Source: an uncultured Planctomycetota bacterium (lineage in GTDB: Bacteria > Planctomycetota > UBA1135 > UBA2386). From it: 14,768 nucleotides of DNA. The stretch covers positions 1 to 14,768 of the forward strand of contig CAIYFF010000271.1 in NCBI GenBank assembly GCA_903925435.1. The letters are read 5' to 3'. Below are positions 1-6,600 of the stretch, piece by piece. Both the position numbers and the translations under genes were made by a program. The stretch's first letter is position 1, and every line of letters begins with the position of its first letter. The notes under the pieces were generated by a model, which was given only the letters and a program-made list of their open reading frames with translations, searched no databases and had not been told where the DNA came from.

Positions 1-669
1 AGCAAGGCCGTCGGGCAACCGCTCGCCAAGATGGCCGCTCGCGTGATGCTCGGCGAGACGATCGCGCAAGTCGGCGCAGTCGAACGGCTCAGCCCGCCAT
101 ACTTCTCAGTGAAGGCGCCGGTGTTCCCGTTCAACAAGTTCCACGGCGTCGACACCGTGCTCGGCCCGGAGATGAAGTCGACGGGCGAAGTGATGGGCAT
201 CGACGTCAGCTTTGGCGCCGCGTTCGCGAAGGCAATGCTCGGCGCAGGCAACGCAATGCCGAAGTCGGGCAAGGTCTTCGTGTCCGTGCGCGACGAAGAC
301 AAGCGCATGCTCCTGCCGCTGATCAGCCGCCTGCACGCGCTGGGCTTCCAGATCGTCGCGACCAGCGGCACGGCGCGCGCGCTCGCCAACTCCGGCATCC
401 CCGTGGAGCGCGTGCAGAAGATCCACGAAGGCCGGCCGCACGTGCTCGACCTCGTGCTGAACCGCGAGGTTCGCCTGATCATCAACACGCCTTCGGGCAA
501 GCAAGGCCGCGGCGACGATCGGCGCATCCGCAGTTCGGCGGTGGCGCACAAGATCCCCTGCATCACCACGCTGTCCGCAGCCGCCGCGACGATCCAGGGA
601 CTGGAGTGGGTCGCCAAGCGACCGCTCGACGTGACGACGCTGCAGGAATACCACGCTCAGCTCGGTTGA
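1..669 (+). CDS. carB: Carbamoyl-phosphate synthase large subunit, C-terminal 222 residues (5' end outside window)
   Basis: The reading frame is open from base 1 and ends with TGA at 667-669, so only the last 222 residues are present. CarB makes carbamoyl phosphate from bicarbonate, ATP and ammonia delivered by CarA, for pyrimidine and arginine synthesis in the cytoplasm. The fragment opens with SKAVGQPLAKMAARVMLGE, the typical end of the second ATP-grasp synthetase half. It then carries the MGS-like allosteric domain: a conserved start (SGKVFVSVRDEDK, bases about 268-306), the TSGTA turn near 361-375, and the INTPSGKQGRGDDRRIR loop near 481-531, followed by IPCITTLSAA. In this family the domain binds effectors such as UMP and ornithine. 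carA and the rest of carB should lie to the left. Nothing looks broken. A hairpin at 677-703 lies just downstream. Confidence 0.95.
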   Translation, partial: SKAVGQPLAKMAARVMLGETIAQVGAVERLSPPYFSVKAPVFPFNKFHGVDTVLGPEMKSTGEVMGIDVSFGAAFAKAMLGAGNAMPKSGKVFVSVRDEDKRMLLPLISRLHALGFQIVATSGTARALANSGIPVERVQKIHEGRPHVLDLVLNREVRLIINTPSGKQGRGDDRRIRSSAVAHKIPCITTLSAAAATIQGLEWVAKRPLDVTTLQEYHAQLG

Positions 670-676
670 CGGCGGC

Positions 677-703
677 CGCGCGGTCGCTTCAAACGGCCGC
701 GCG
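677..703 (+). terminator. Strong hairpin between carB and the transaldolase gene (terminator-like or translation-controlling)
   Basis: CGCGCGGTCG at 677-686 can pair with CGGCCGCGCG at 694-703, giving a 10-bp stem with one G-U pair around the 7-nt loop CTTCAAA. The decamer CGGCCGCGCG also occurs as a direct copy at 673-682, so alternative pairings exist. There is no T-run after the stem, so it is not a classical intrinsic terminator. It begins 8 nt after the carB stop and ends 4 nt before the ATG at 708, where a ribosome binding site would normally be. It may end or process carB mRNA, or mask the next gene's start. The pairing is seen directly; the role is inferred. Confidence 0.45.
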
Positions 704-707
704 AACC

Positions 708-1988
708 ATGAAGCCCACCGCCGCACCAAAGCACGATTCTCGCCTCGCCACTGAGCTCGCAGCCTTCTGCAAGAACGCGGTATCGCAGCCGCAGCAGCGC
801 CGCGATTCGTTCCCGACCTCGCCGCTGTGGGCCGAGGCCGCGCGCACCGGCACTGCGCTGTGGCTGGACACCGGTGACGTCGATGCGGCGCGCGCGCTGT
901 GGACGCGCGAGTTCCAGGCGCTGACGACCAACAACACGCTGCTCAACAAAGAAGTCCAGAAGGGCCTCTACGACGAGTTGGTCCCCGACGTCGCGGCGCT
1001 CGTGCGCGGCTTGCAGAAGGACATCGCAGAGCAGCATCTCGTGCAGGAGATCGCGTTCGTGCTCAACGCGGTGCACGGCCTGAAGCTCGTGCGCACGTTC
1101 GACGCCGACGTCTCGGTCGAGTTGCACACGGCGATCGCCAACGATGTCGAAGCGAGCTACCAGTACGGCAAGCGCTTCCACGCGATCTGCCCCGACCGCT
1201 TCATCGTCAAGGTGCCGCTGACGCCCGCTGGCCTCCTTGCCGCGCGACGTCTGCACGACGACGGCATCCGGCTCAACTTCACGCTCGGGTTCAGCGCACG
1301 TCAGAACTACCTCATCGCGCTGCTATCGCAGCCAACCTGGGTCAACGTGTTCATGGGCCGCATCAACGCGTTCCTTTCGGACAACAAGCTCGGCGACGGC
1401 GTCAATGCCGGCGAGAAGGCGACGCTCGCCAGCCAGCGCGTGCTGCGTCGATTGAAGAAGAACCCCGGCATCGACGTGCGCCAGATCGGCGCATCGATGC
1501 GCAGCGGTCAGCAGTGCTTCGACCTGCTGGGCCTCGACGTGTTCACGATCCCGACCGCAGCTGCGAAGGAGTTCGTCGAGAAGAAGTTCGCGCTCGACTC
1601 GCTGCAGGATCGCACCGGCGGCGACCCGACGGTCACGTTCGCGGCCGGCGCCGACGAGCAGAAGAACCGGCTGGCCGTGTTCTGGACGGTCGACGACGCG
1701 TTCGAACGCGCGATGTGCCAACTCGCCGCGATCGACCCCAAGACGCTGACGCCCGAGTCGCTCGTCGCATTCCTTGCCTCGGCGGGATGCGGCGACCTGT
1801 TCGCGGCGATGTCAGCGGACGAGCAGGCGCGCGTCGCAAAGGAAGGCAAGATCCCCGTGTTCGCATCGTGGAATGCGCGCGTGCAGCAGGGCACGGCATC
1901 GTGGGACGGCATCCTCACTGCGGCTGCGCTCGCCAGCTTCACGCTCGATCAAGCGGCGCTCGACGAGCGCATCGCGCGCCTGCTCTGA
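708..1988 (+). CDS. Transaldolase-family protein, enlarged (426 aa)
   Basis: Transaldolases move a dihydroxyacetone unit between sugar phosphates in the non-oxidative pentose phosphate pathway, through a Schiff base on lysine. The barrel signature is visible: first strand LWLDTGDVDAARALW (residues 51-65) with Asp54, LTTNNTLLNKE (72-82) in place of the usual TNP loop, DVSVELH (134-140), RFIVKVPLT (164-172) with Lys168 as the expected Schiff-base lysine, then LNFTLGFSARQ (189-199) and VFMGRINAF (214-222). At 426 residues it is longer than classic enzymes (about 215-320, up to about 390). About 50 extra N-terminal residues and a C-terminal extension after about residue 330 are not explained by the barrel. 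I chose the ATG at 708, which lies beyond the carB stop. An in-frame GTG at 606 would overlap carB. No Shine-Dalgarno sequence is visible; the space is filled by the hairpin at 677-703. The exact sugar substrate cannot be assigned. Confidence 0.85.
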   Translation: MKPTAAPKHDSRLATELAAFCKNAVSQPQQRRDSFPTSPLWAEAARTGTALWLDTGDVDAARALWTREFQALTTNNTLLNKEVQKGLYDELVPDVAALVRGLQKDIAEQHLVQEIAFVLNAVHGLKLVRTFDADVSVELHTAIANDVEASYQYGKRFHAICPDRFIVKVPLTPAGLLAARRLHDDGIRLNFTLGFSARQNYLIALLSQPTWVNVFMGRINAFLSDNKLGDGVNAGEKATLASQRVLRRLKKNPGIDVRQIGASMRSGQQCFDLLGLDVFTIPTAAAKEFVEKKFALDSLQDRTGGDPTVTFAAGADEQKNRLAVFWTVDDAFERAMCQLAAIDPKTLTPESLVAFLASAGCGDLFAAMSADEQARVAKEGKIPVFASWNARVQQGTASWDGILTAAALASFTLDQAALDERIARLL

Positions 1989-2055
1989 CCCGTCGCCGGC
2001 GCGTGGCGTTTGCCCGCGCCCATCGCGCCGCGACCCGCAGGACCGAGTGGCGTGC

Positions 2056-2061
2056 TATCCT
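2056..2061 (+). promoter_or_regulatory. Candidate -10 element just upstream of the kinase-linked sigma gene
   Basis: The 81-nt gap after the transaldolase gene ends in GTGCTATCCTGCCGCGCC directly before the ATG at 2070. TATCCT resembles a -10 hexamer, with only 8 nt between it and the ATG, so transcription would start at or beside the start codon. No Shine-Dalgarno sequence precedes this ATG, which fits a leaderless mRNA. No convincing -35 element is present, so this is weak evidence. Confidence 0.25.
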
Positions 2062-2069
2062 GCCGCGCC

Positions 2070-2654
2070 ATGACCGACCCGTCGGCCCGCATCGAGCGCA
2101 TTGCGCAACTGCTTCAGCAGGGCGACCGCGTGGCTGCAGAGCGACTCTTGCCGCTCGTCTACGACGACCTGCGGCAACTCGCGCGCGCCCGCATCGCGCG
2201 CATGGCGCCGGGCAAGACCATGCGCGCGACGGAGCTGGTGCACGAAGCATGGATGCGCGTGGTCCAGGGCGGCGATCCAGGGTGGGACGGCCGCACACAC
2301 TTCTTCGGCGCAGCAGCCAATGCAATGCGCAACATCCTCGTCGACCAAGCGCGGCGACGTGGCGCGCAAAAGCGCGATGCGAAGCTCAGGGAGCCGCTGC
2401 CCGACGAACTGCCCGAGCTTGACCACGGGCTTCCCTATGCAGACTTGCTGACGGTGCACGACGCGTTGCACGAGTTCGAGAAGGAGCACCCGCGCTCCGC
2501 GCAGGTCGTGCTGCTGCGATTCTTCGGCGGCCTGCAGATGCCGGAGATCGCGCAGATGCTCGACATCTCGCTGCCCACCGCCGAGCGCGATTGGCGCTTT
2601 GCGCGCGCATGGCTGCAAGACCGCATCGGCGAGACGAAGGGCGTCGATGACTGA
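2070..2654 (+). CDS. ECF-type sigma factor of the protein-kinase-associated (TIGR02999-like) group
   Basis: A 194-residue sigma-70-like regulator that would direct RNA polymerase to a dedicated promoter set. Region 2 spans about residues 20-100, with VYDDLRQLARARIARM (30-45), TELVHEAWMRV (54-64) and THFFGAAANAMRNILVDQARRR (76-97). This wording is characteristic of the TIGR02999 group found in planctomycetes and acidobacteria. Region 4 lies at about 127-185 and ends in a helix-turn-helix: QMPEIAQMLDISLPTAERDW (156-175). I chose the ATG at 2070 because homologues start close to region 2; an in-frame GTG or TTG-type start at 2010 would add 20 low-complexity residues. The last 8 bases overlap the kinase gene. 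That suggests coupled translation and a shared pathway, with the kinase probably acting on or near this factor. No anti-sigma gene adjoins it. Confidence 0.9.
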   Translation: MTDPSARIERIAQLLQQGDRVAAERLLPLVYDDLRQLARARIARMAPGKTMRATELVHEAWMRVVQGGDPGWDGRTHFFGAAANAMRNILVDQARRRGAQKRDAKLREPLPDELPELDHGLPYADLLTVHDALHEFEKEHPRSAQVVLLRFFGGLQMPEIAQMLDISLPTAERDWRFARAWLQDRIGETKGVDD

Positions 2655-5316
2655 CGGGACGCAGCCGAGCCGCATCCGCGAACTGTTCGATCGCGCAGCC
2701 GACCTCGACGCGCAAGCGCGCGAAGACCTGTTCGCTTCGATCGATGACCCAGCGGTCGTTGCGCGCGTTCGAGCGCTGCTCGCGCAGGACTCCGCCGAGA
2801 CGCTGCCCGCGCTGCAGCGCAGCCTGGCGACGCTGCCGATGCCGCGAATCGACAAGTACGAGCTGCTGCGACCGCTCGGCGAAGGCGGCATGGGCGAAGT
2901 GTTCTTCGCGCGCCAGTTGGAGCCAGTGGAGCGGCACGTCGCGATCAAGGTGCTGCGCGGCCATGACAGCACGCCGACCGCGATGGCCTGGTTCGAGCGC
3001 GAACGCCAGACGCTCGCGCGGATGAACCACCCCGGCATCGCGCAGATCTACGACGGCGGTCGCGCCAACGACGGGTCGCTCTACCTCGTGATGGAGTATG
3101 TGCGGGGCGAGGCGCTCACGACATGGTGCGAGAAGCGCAGCATGCCACTGCGCGCGCGCATGGCGCTGTTTGGCGAAGTGTGCGACGCGGTGCAGCACGC
3201 ACATCAGAAGGCCGTGATCCATCGCGACCTCAAGCCCGACAACGTGCTCGTGACCGAGCGCGAAGGGAAGCCGCACGCAAAGGTGATCGACTTCGGCATC
3301 GCGCGTTCGCTGCGCGAAGACCGCAAGAATCCCGCGACGGAGGAAGGCAGCGCCCCCGGCACGTGGCGCTACATGAGCCCTGAACAACGCAGCAAAGACG
3401 CAGGCGGGCTCGACACGCGCAGCGACGTCTACTCGCTCGGCGTGATGCTGTACGAACTGATCGTCGGCGCAAATCCCCATGCGGGCGCTGCGCAACAGGC
3501 GCAACTGGATCCGCAACCGACAGCGCCGAGCGCGGAGCTTCTGCGACTCGGCAACGCGAAGATCGCGGAACGAGCGGCAGCGCTCGCGACGACGCCGCGC
3601 GAACTGCTGCGCGCGCTGCAGCCAGACCTCGACGCCGTGACGCTGCGCGCGATGTCGACAGACCGCGAGGGCCGCTATGCGTCGGCCGCCGAGTTGCGCG
3701 CCGACCTCGATCGATTCCGCCGACAAGAGCCCGTCGCCGCGGCGCCGGCGACGTGGACCTACCTCGCCTCGCGCTTCTTGGCTCGCCATCGCGCGATCAC
3801 GATCGCATCTGCGTTTGCCGTCGCATCGTTGATCGGCGCGGTGTTGGGGCTCGGCTACGGCGCGCTGGAAGCGAGGGAAGCCGAGACGGCCCGCGCAAAC
3901 GACCAGGCGCGCGCGATGCGCCAACTGACGCGAGCGGCAGCGCAGCTGGAGTTCCAGGACCTCGTGCTGTTTCACCTCGACGCAGGCGTCGACGACACGT
4001 CGCCCTCGTTGCGCAGCGTGCTCGACCTCCTTGCGCCGACGATCTCGGTTCGCTTCGGGCTCAATGCGATCGAAGAGTCCGGCGTCCGTGCGTCCGTCGG
4101 GCACGCCTATCTCGCAGTCGGCGAACCGCGCAAGGCGTTGCCACACCTCGAACGCGCGCTCGAACTCGGCGAGATGGACCTGGAGTCCGATGGCGCTGCG
4201 TCCATCGCGCTGCTCAACGACCTTGCACGCGCAAGTCGGCTTGCTGGCGACGCAGACGCTGGATCGCGGCAACTCGCGCAGATGCTGCGCATCGGCAGCC
4301 GCGACCTGCGCGCGAGCGAACCGCAACTCGCGGCGACCTTCGCGTCCTTGGCATCGCTCGCGACCACCGCTGGCCGCGACGCAGAGTTCTTGCAGGCCTA
4401 TGACCGTGCGCTCGCAGCCGTCGAAGCGATGCCACGATCCAGCCAGTCTTCACGCCTCGTGATGGCGCTCGCTGGCGCAACGGGATTGCTGATTGCCGAC
4501 TCCAATCGCGCCACGGGCTCCGCATTGCTCGCGCGCATCGGCAGATTCTTGCAGCGCTCGTACGCAGACGAAGTCGACTCGATGTTCCCGCTCGTGCGAC
4601 TGTCGGAGCGATTGATGCGGCTCGCATCGTACGACGACGCCATGGCGCTCGCGCAACAAGCGTTCGACGCGCTGGATCGCATCGAAGCCGATCGACACTG
4701 GATGCGCATGCAGTGCGCGCGCGTTCGCGGCCTCTGCGCTGCGCTCTCGGGTTTGGAAGCAGACGGCGAAGACCAGCTCGTCGCACTGCGCTTCGAGCTG
4801 TGTGACCTTCCCGACACCGCAAACGAACAGGCGCGTGCTGCACGCAATGCGCTGGTCGAGTTGTGCGCGCGCCTCACGGAGTCGGGGCGGCTCGACGCGT
4901 TCCTCGACGCATCGCTCGCACGATGGCGCAGCGCCACCGACGCGGAGTCGCTCGGCAAGCCGTGGTGGCCTGTGGCGCTCGACGAAGTTCCGGCGGCGAT
5001 TCGCGACGCAGCGGCGCGGCGGCTGCAGCAGATCCCGGATGCCTCGCGCACACAGCGCGAGCGCGGCGCGAGCGGCAGCGCGCTCCTTCGCGCAGGTCAG
5101 CACGAGGCAGCGCTCCGCGAACTGGAAGCCGCGACCACAGGGCAGGCGCCTGCGCCCGAACTGCTCGCCGACCTCGCGCTCGCAGCGCTGCAGAGCAACC
5201 GCGCGGAAGCCGCGGAACGGGCCGTTACGGCGCTGCGCCAACGGACGGAGAGTGCTCCCGGCGACAAGCGCGCACGCTTCGCGTTGGCGATGGCGACGCA
5301 AAGCCTCGCTCGCTGA
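2647..5316 (+). CDS. Membrane Hanks-type Ser/Thr protein kinase with extracytoplasmic helical-repeat region (889 aa)
   Basis: The kinase domain covers about residues 70-360. It has the glycine-rich loop LGEGGMGEVF (77-86), VAIK with ATP-binding Lys101, catalytic loop HRDLKPDN (192-199) with Asp194, DFG at 215-217, and GTWRYMSPEQR (238-248) in the activation segment. All key residues are present, so it should be active. One membrane segment follows at about 383-405, which puts the kinase in the cytoplasm and the last ~480 residues outside. That part is Ala/Leu/Arg-rich and helical. It has TPR-like pieces, for example GHAYLAVGEPRKALPHLERA (about 484-503) and LRAGQHEAALRELEAA near residue 820. 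The ATG at 2647 has GAAGGG six bases upstream and overlaps the sigma stop by 8 bp. The pairing implies a signal sensed outside and passed to the kinase/sigma unit; the ligand is unknown. Confidence 0.93.
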   Translation: MTDGTQPSRIRELFDRAADLDAQAREDLFASIDDPAVVARVRALLAQDSAETLPALQRSLATLPMPRIDKYELLRPLGEGGMGEVFFARQLEPVERHVAIKVLRGHDSTPTAMAWFERERQTLARMNHPGIAQIYDGGRANDGSLYLVMEYVRGEALTTWCEKRSMPLRARMALFGEVCDAVQHAHQKAVIHRDLKPDNVLVTEREGKPHAKVIDFGIARSLREDRKNPATEEGSAPGTWRYMSPEQRSKDAGGLDTRSDVYSLGVMLYELIVGANPHAGAAQQAQLDPQPTAPSAELLRLGNAKIAERAAALATTPRELLRALQPDLDAVTLRAMSTDREGRYASAAELRADLDRFRRQEPVAAAPATWTYLASRFLARHRAITIASAFAVASLIGAVLGLGYGALEAREAETARANDQARAMRQLTRAAAQLEFQDLVLFHLDAGVDDTSPSLRSVLDLLAPTISVRFGLNAIEESGVRASVGHAYLAVGEPRKALPHLERALELGEMDLESDGAASIALLNDLARASRLAGDADAGSRQLAQMLRIGSRDLRASEPQLAATFASLASLATTAGRDAEFLQAYDRALAAVEAMPRSSQSSRLVMALAGATGLLIADSNRATGSALLARIGRFLQRSYADEVDSMFPLVRLSERLMRLASYDDAMALAQQAFDALDRIEADRHWMRMQCARVRGLCAALSGLEADGEDQLVALRFELCDLPDTANEQARAARNALVELCARLTESGRLDAFLDASLARWRSATDAESLGKPWWPVALDEVPAAIRDAAARRLQQIPDASRTQRERGASGSALLRAGQHEAALRELEAATTGQAPAPELLADLALAALQSNRAEAAERAVTALRQRTESAPGDKRARFALAMATQSLAR

Positions 5317-5373
5317 GGCAAAAAATCTCTGCCGCCCGTGATGGGCTTCGACGCCGGAATGCGGATGTCCTGT

Positions 5374-5388
5374 TGCCGACAGTCGGCA
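5374..5388. repeat. Dyad-symmetric 15-mer upstream of the secreted-protein gene
   Basis: TGCCGAC-A-GTCGGCA is a perfect inverted repeat with a single central base; G72/C90 and a T-G pair extend it slightly (5372-5390). It sits in the 135-nt gap between the kinase stop and the ATG at 5452. It could be an operator for a dimeric regulator. In RNA it would form an 8-bp stem with a 3-nt loop, but without a T-run. The rest of this gap shows no clear promoter. Confidence 0.3.
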
Positions 5389-5451
5389 GCCCTGGCGCAC
5401 ATCGCACCGGGGCCAAGTTCTCCCAGCACACAAGTGTCGAGGATTCCTCCC

Positions 5452-5862
5452 ATGCGCATCTTCTCCGTCGCCGCAGTCCTGGCCCTCGCGGGCCTGCTCC
5501 CCGCACAGGCGTGCGGCTCGCTCGCCATCACCGGCGGCGCCCCGGGCTCGCAGCTGTCCATCGCGCTGTCGGGTGCGCCCGCGAGCGGCTTCGCGGTGCT
5601 CGTCGTCGGCGAGCAGGCCGGCTCCACGTCGATCCAGTTGCCGATCGGCGGCAGCCTGATCCTCGGCGTGGCGGAGCCGTTCTTCCCGGTGCCGCTCGGC
5701 CAGACCGACATCGCTGGAGCCGCGTCGCTGCAGCTCGCAATCCCTGCGAGCCTGCCAGGTCAGCTACAGCTGCAAGCGCAGGCCGTGGCGCTCGGGCTTC
5801 GCATGATGCCGCTGTCGCTGCAGGCGTGCGCGTCCAACGTCGTGCCCGTGACGATCGGCTGA
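5452..5862 (+). CDS. Small secreted protein of unknown function (136 aa)
   Basis: It begins with a clear signal peptide, MRIFSVAAVLALAGLLPAQA, with an AQA-type signal peptidase I site after residue 20. The next residue is Cys, but the preceding residues do not make a standard lipobox. The mature ~116 residues are rich in Gly, Ala, Ser, Leu and Val and look beta-structured: ITGGAPGSQLSIALSG, then FAVLVVGEQ, a proline-rich turn, LGQTDIAGAASLQLAIP, and a closing SNVVPVTIG. From memory, similar modules (a GxPG start, a LVLG strand, a near-terminal SN and a TIG end) recur in many secreted planctomycete proteins, alone or at the end of larger ones. That is recollection, not a search. The ATG at 5452 has GAGGA eight bases upstream; earlier in-frame starts would bury the signal peptide. 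It probably works outside the cell or in the periplasm; its role is unknown. Confidence 0.8.
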   Translation: MRIFSVAAVLALAGLLPAQACGSLAITGGAPGSQLSIALSGAPASGFAVLVVGEQAGSTSIQLPIGGSLILGVAEPFFPVPLGQTDIAGAASLQLAIPASLPGQLQLQAQAVALGLRMMPLSLQACASNVVPVTIG

Positions 5863-5877
5863 CCTAACGACGTCGAT

Positions 5878-6600
5878 TCAGTCGCTCGCTTCGCGCTGCC
5901 AATCGCACGCAGCGAGCGGATCGACGAGGCGCAGCGCGGCAGCAGAAGCCGCGCGCGCCATTTCCAAGTAGGCCCGGCGCGGGACCTCGAACGCGCCGAG
6001 CGTCGCGAGATGCGAAGTGACGAACTGCACTTCGAACACCTCGATGCCAGCAGCGAACAGGCTGCGCACCATCGCAGTCAGCGCCACCTTGGACATGTCG
6101 GTCGCACGATGGAACATCGACTCGGCGCAGAACAGACGGCCGAACTGCACGCCGTAGACGCCGCCAACCAACTCTTCGCCTAGCCACACTTCGAGGCTGT
6201 GCGCGTTGCCGCGCTGATGCAGCTCGGTGTAGGCATCCACCATCTCGGGCAGGATCCACTGGCCGTCTTCGCGGCGCTCGCTGCATTCGCGCATCACCTG
6301 CGCAAAGCTCGCATTCCAAGTCACGGCGAAGCCGCCGCGGCGAATCGTCTTCCGCAGACTACGGCTGACATGGAAGCGATCTGGCGTCAGCAACGCGCGC
6401 GGATCGGGGCTCCACCACAACGGCATGTAGCCTTCGCCATACCAAGGGAAGATGCCGGAGCGATACGCCGCTTCGAGGCGAGCCGGTGACAACGACCCGC
6501 CGATCGCGACGAGCCCTTCTGCGTCGTAACGCTGCGGATCCGGGAACGGATCGCTCTCGTCCATCAGGATGACGGGGCGAGCCGGCCGCTTCCTCACCAC
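5878..6600 (-). CDS. aat: Leucyl/phenylalanyl-tRNA-protein transferase
   Basis: Aat transfers Leu or Phe from aminoacyl-tRNA to the N-terminus of proteins starting with Arg or Lys, marking them for the ClpS/ClpAP N-degron pathway. At 240 residues it has family length. Visible signatures are GLVAIGGSLSPARLEAAYRSG (29-49, quoted with its Gly start), GIFPWY (49-54), LWWSPDPRAL (61-70), WILPEMVDAY (115-124), AHSLEVW (133-139), LVGGVYGVQFG (144-154), FCAESMF (157-163) and SHLATLGAFEVPRR (196-209). The residue matching the E. coli Asp186 of the Asp-x-Gln pair is Glu190 here; Gln192 is kept. I chose GTG at 6600 because AAGGAG lies six bases upstream, inside the end of the neighbouring gene. GTG at 6597 is nearly as good, and the first ATG (6564) has no nearby ribosome site. 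The gene directly abuts the upstream stop, so the two are probably co-transcribed. Confidence 0.95.
   Translation of the reverse strand: MVRKRPARPVILMDESDPFPDPQRYDAEGLVAIGGSLSPARLEAAYRSGIFPWYGEGYMPLWWSPDPRALLTPDRFHVSRSLRKTIRRGGFAVTWNASFAQVMRECSERREDGQWILPEMVDAYTELHQRGNAHSLEVWLGEELVGGVYGVQFGRLFCAESMFHRATDMSKVALTAMVRSLFAAGIEVFEVQFVTSHLATLGAFEVPRRAYLEMARAASAAALRLVDPLAACDWQREASD

Noticed and set aside
2386..4326. 646-residue minus-strand open frame opposite the kinase gene
   Set aside because: It is antisense to an intact kinase with all catalytic motifs, and shows no domain of its own.
5317..5333. GGCA-AAAAATCTC-TGCC as a terminator after the kinase gene
   Set aside because: The stem is only 4 bp with a 9-nt loop, and the A-run lies in the loop rather than a T-run after the stem.
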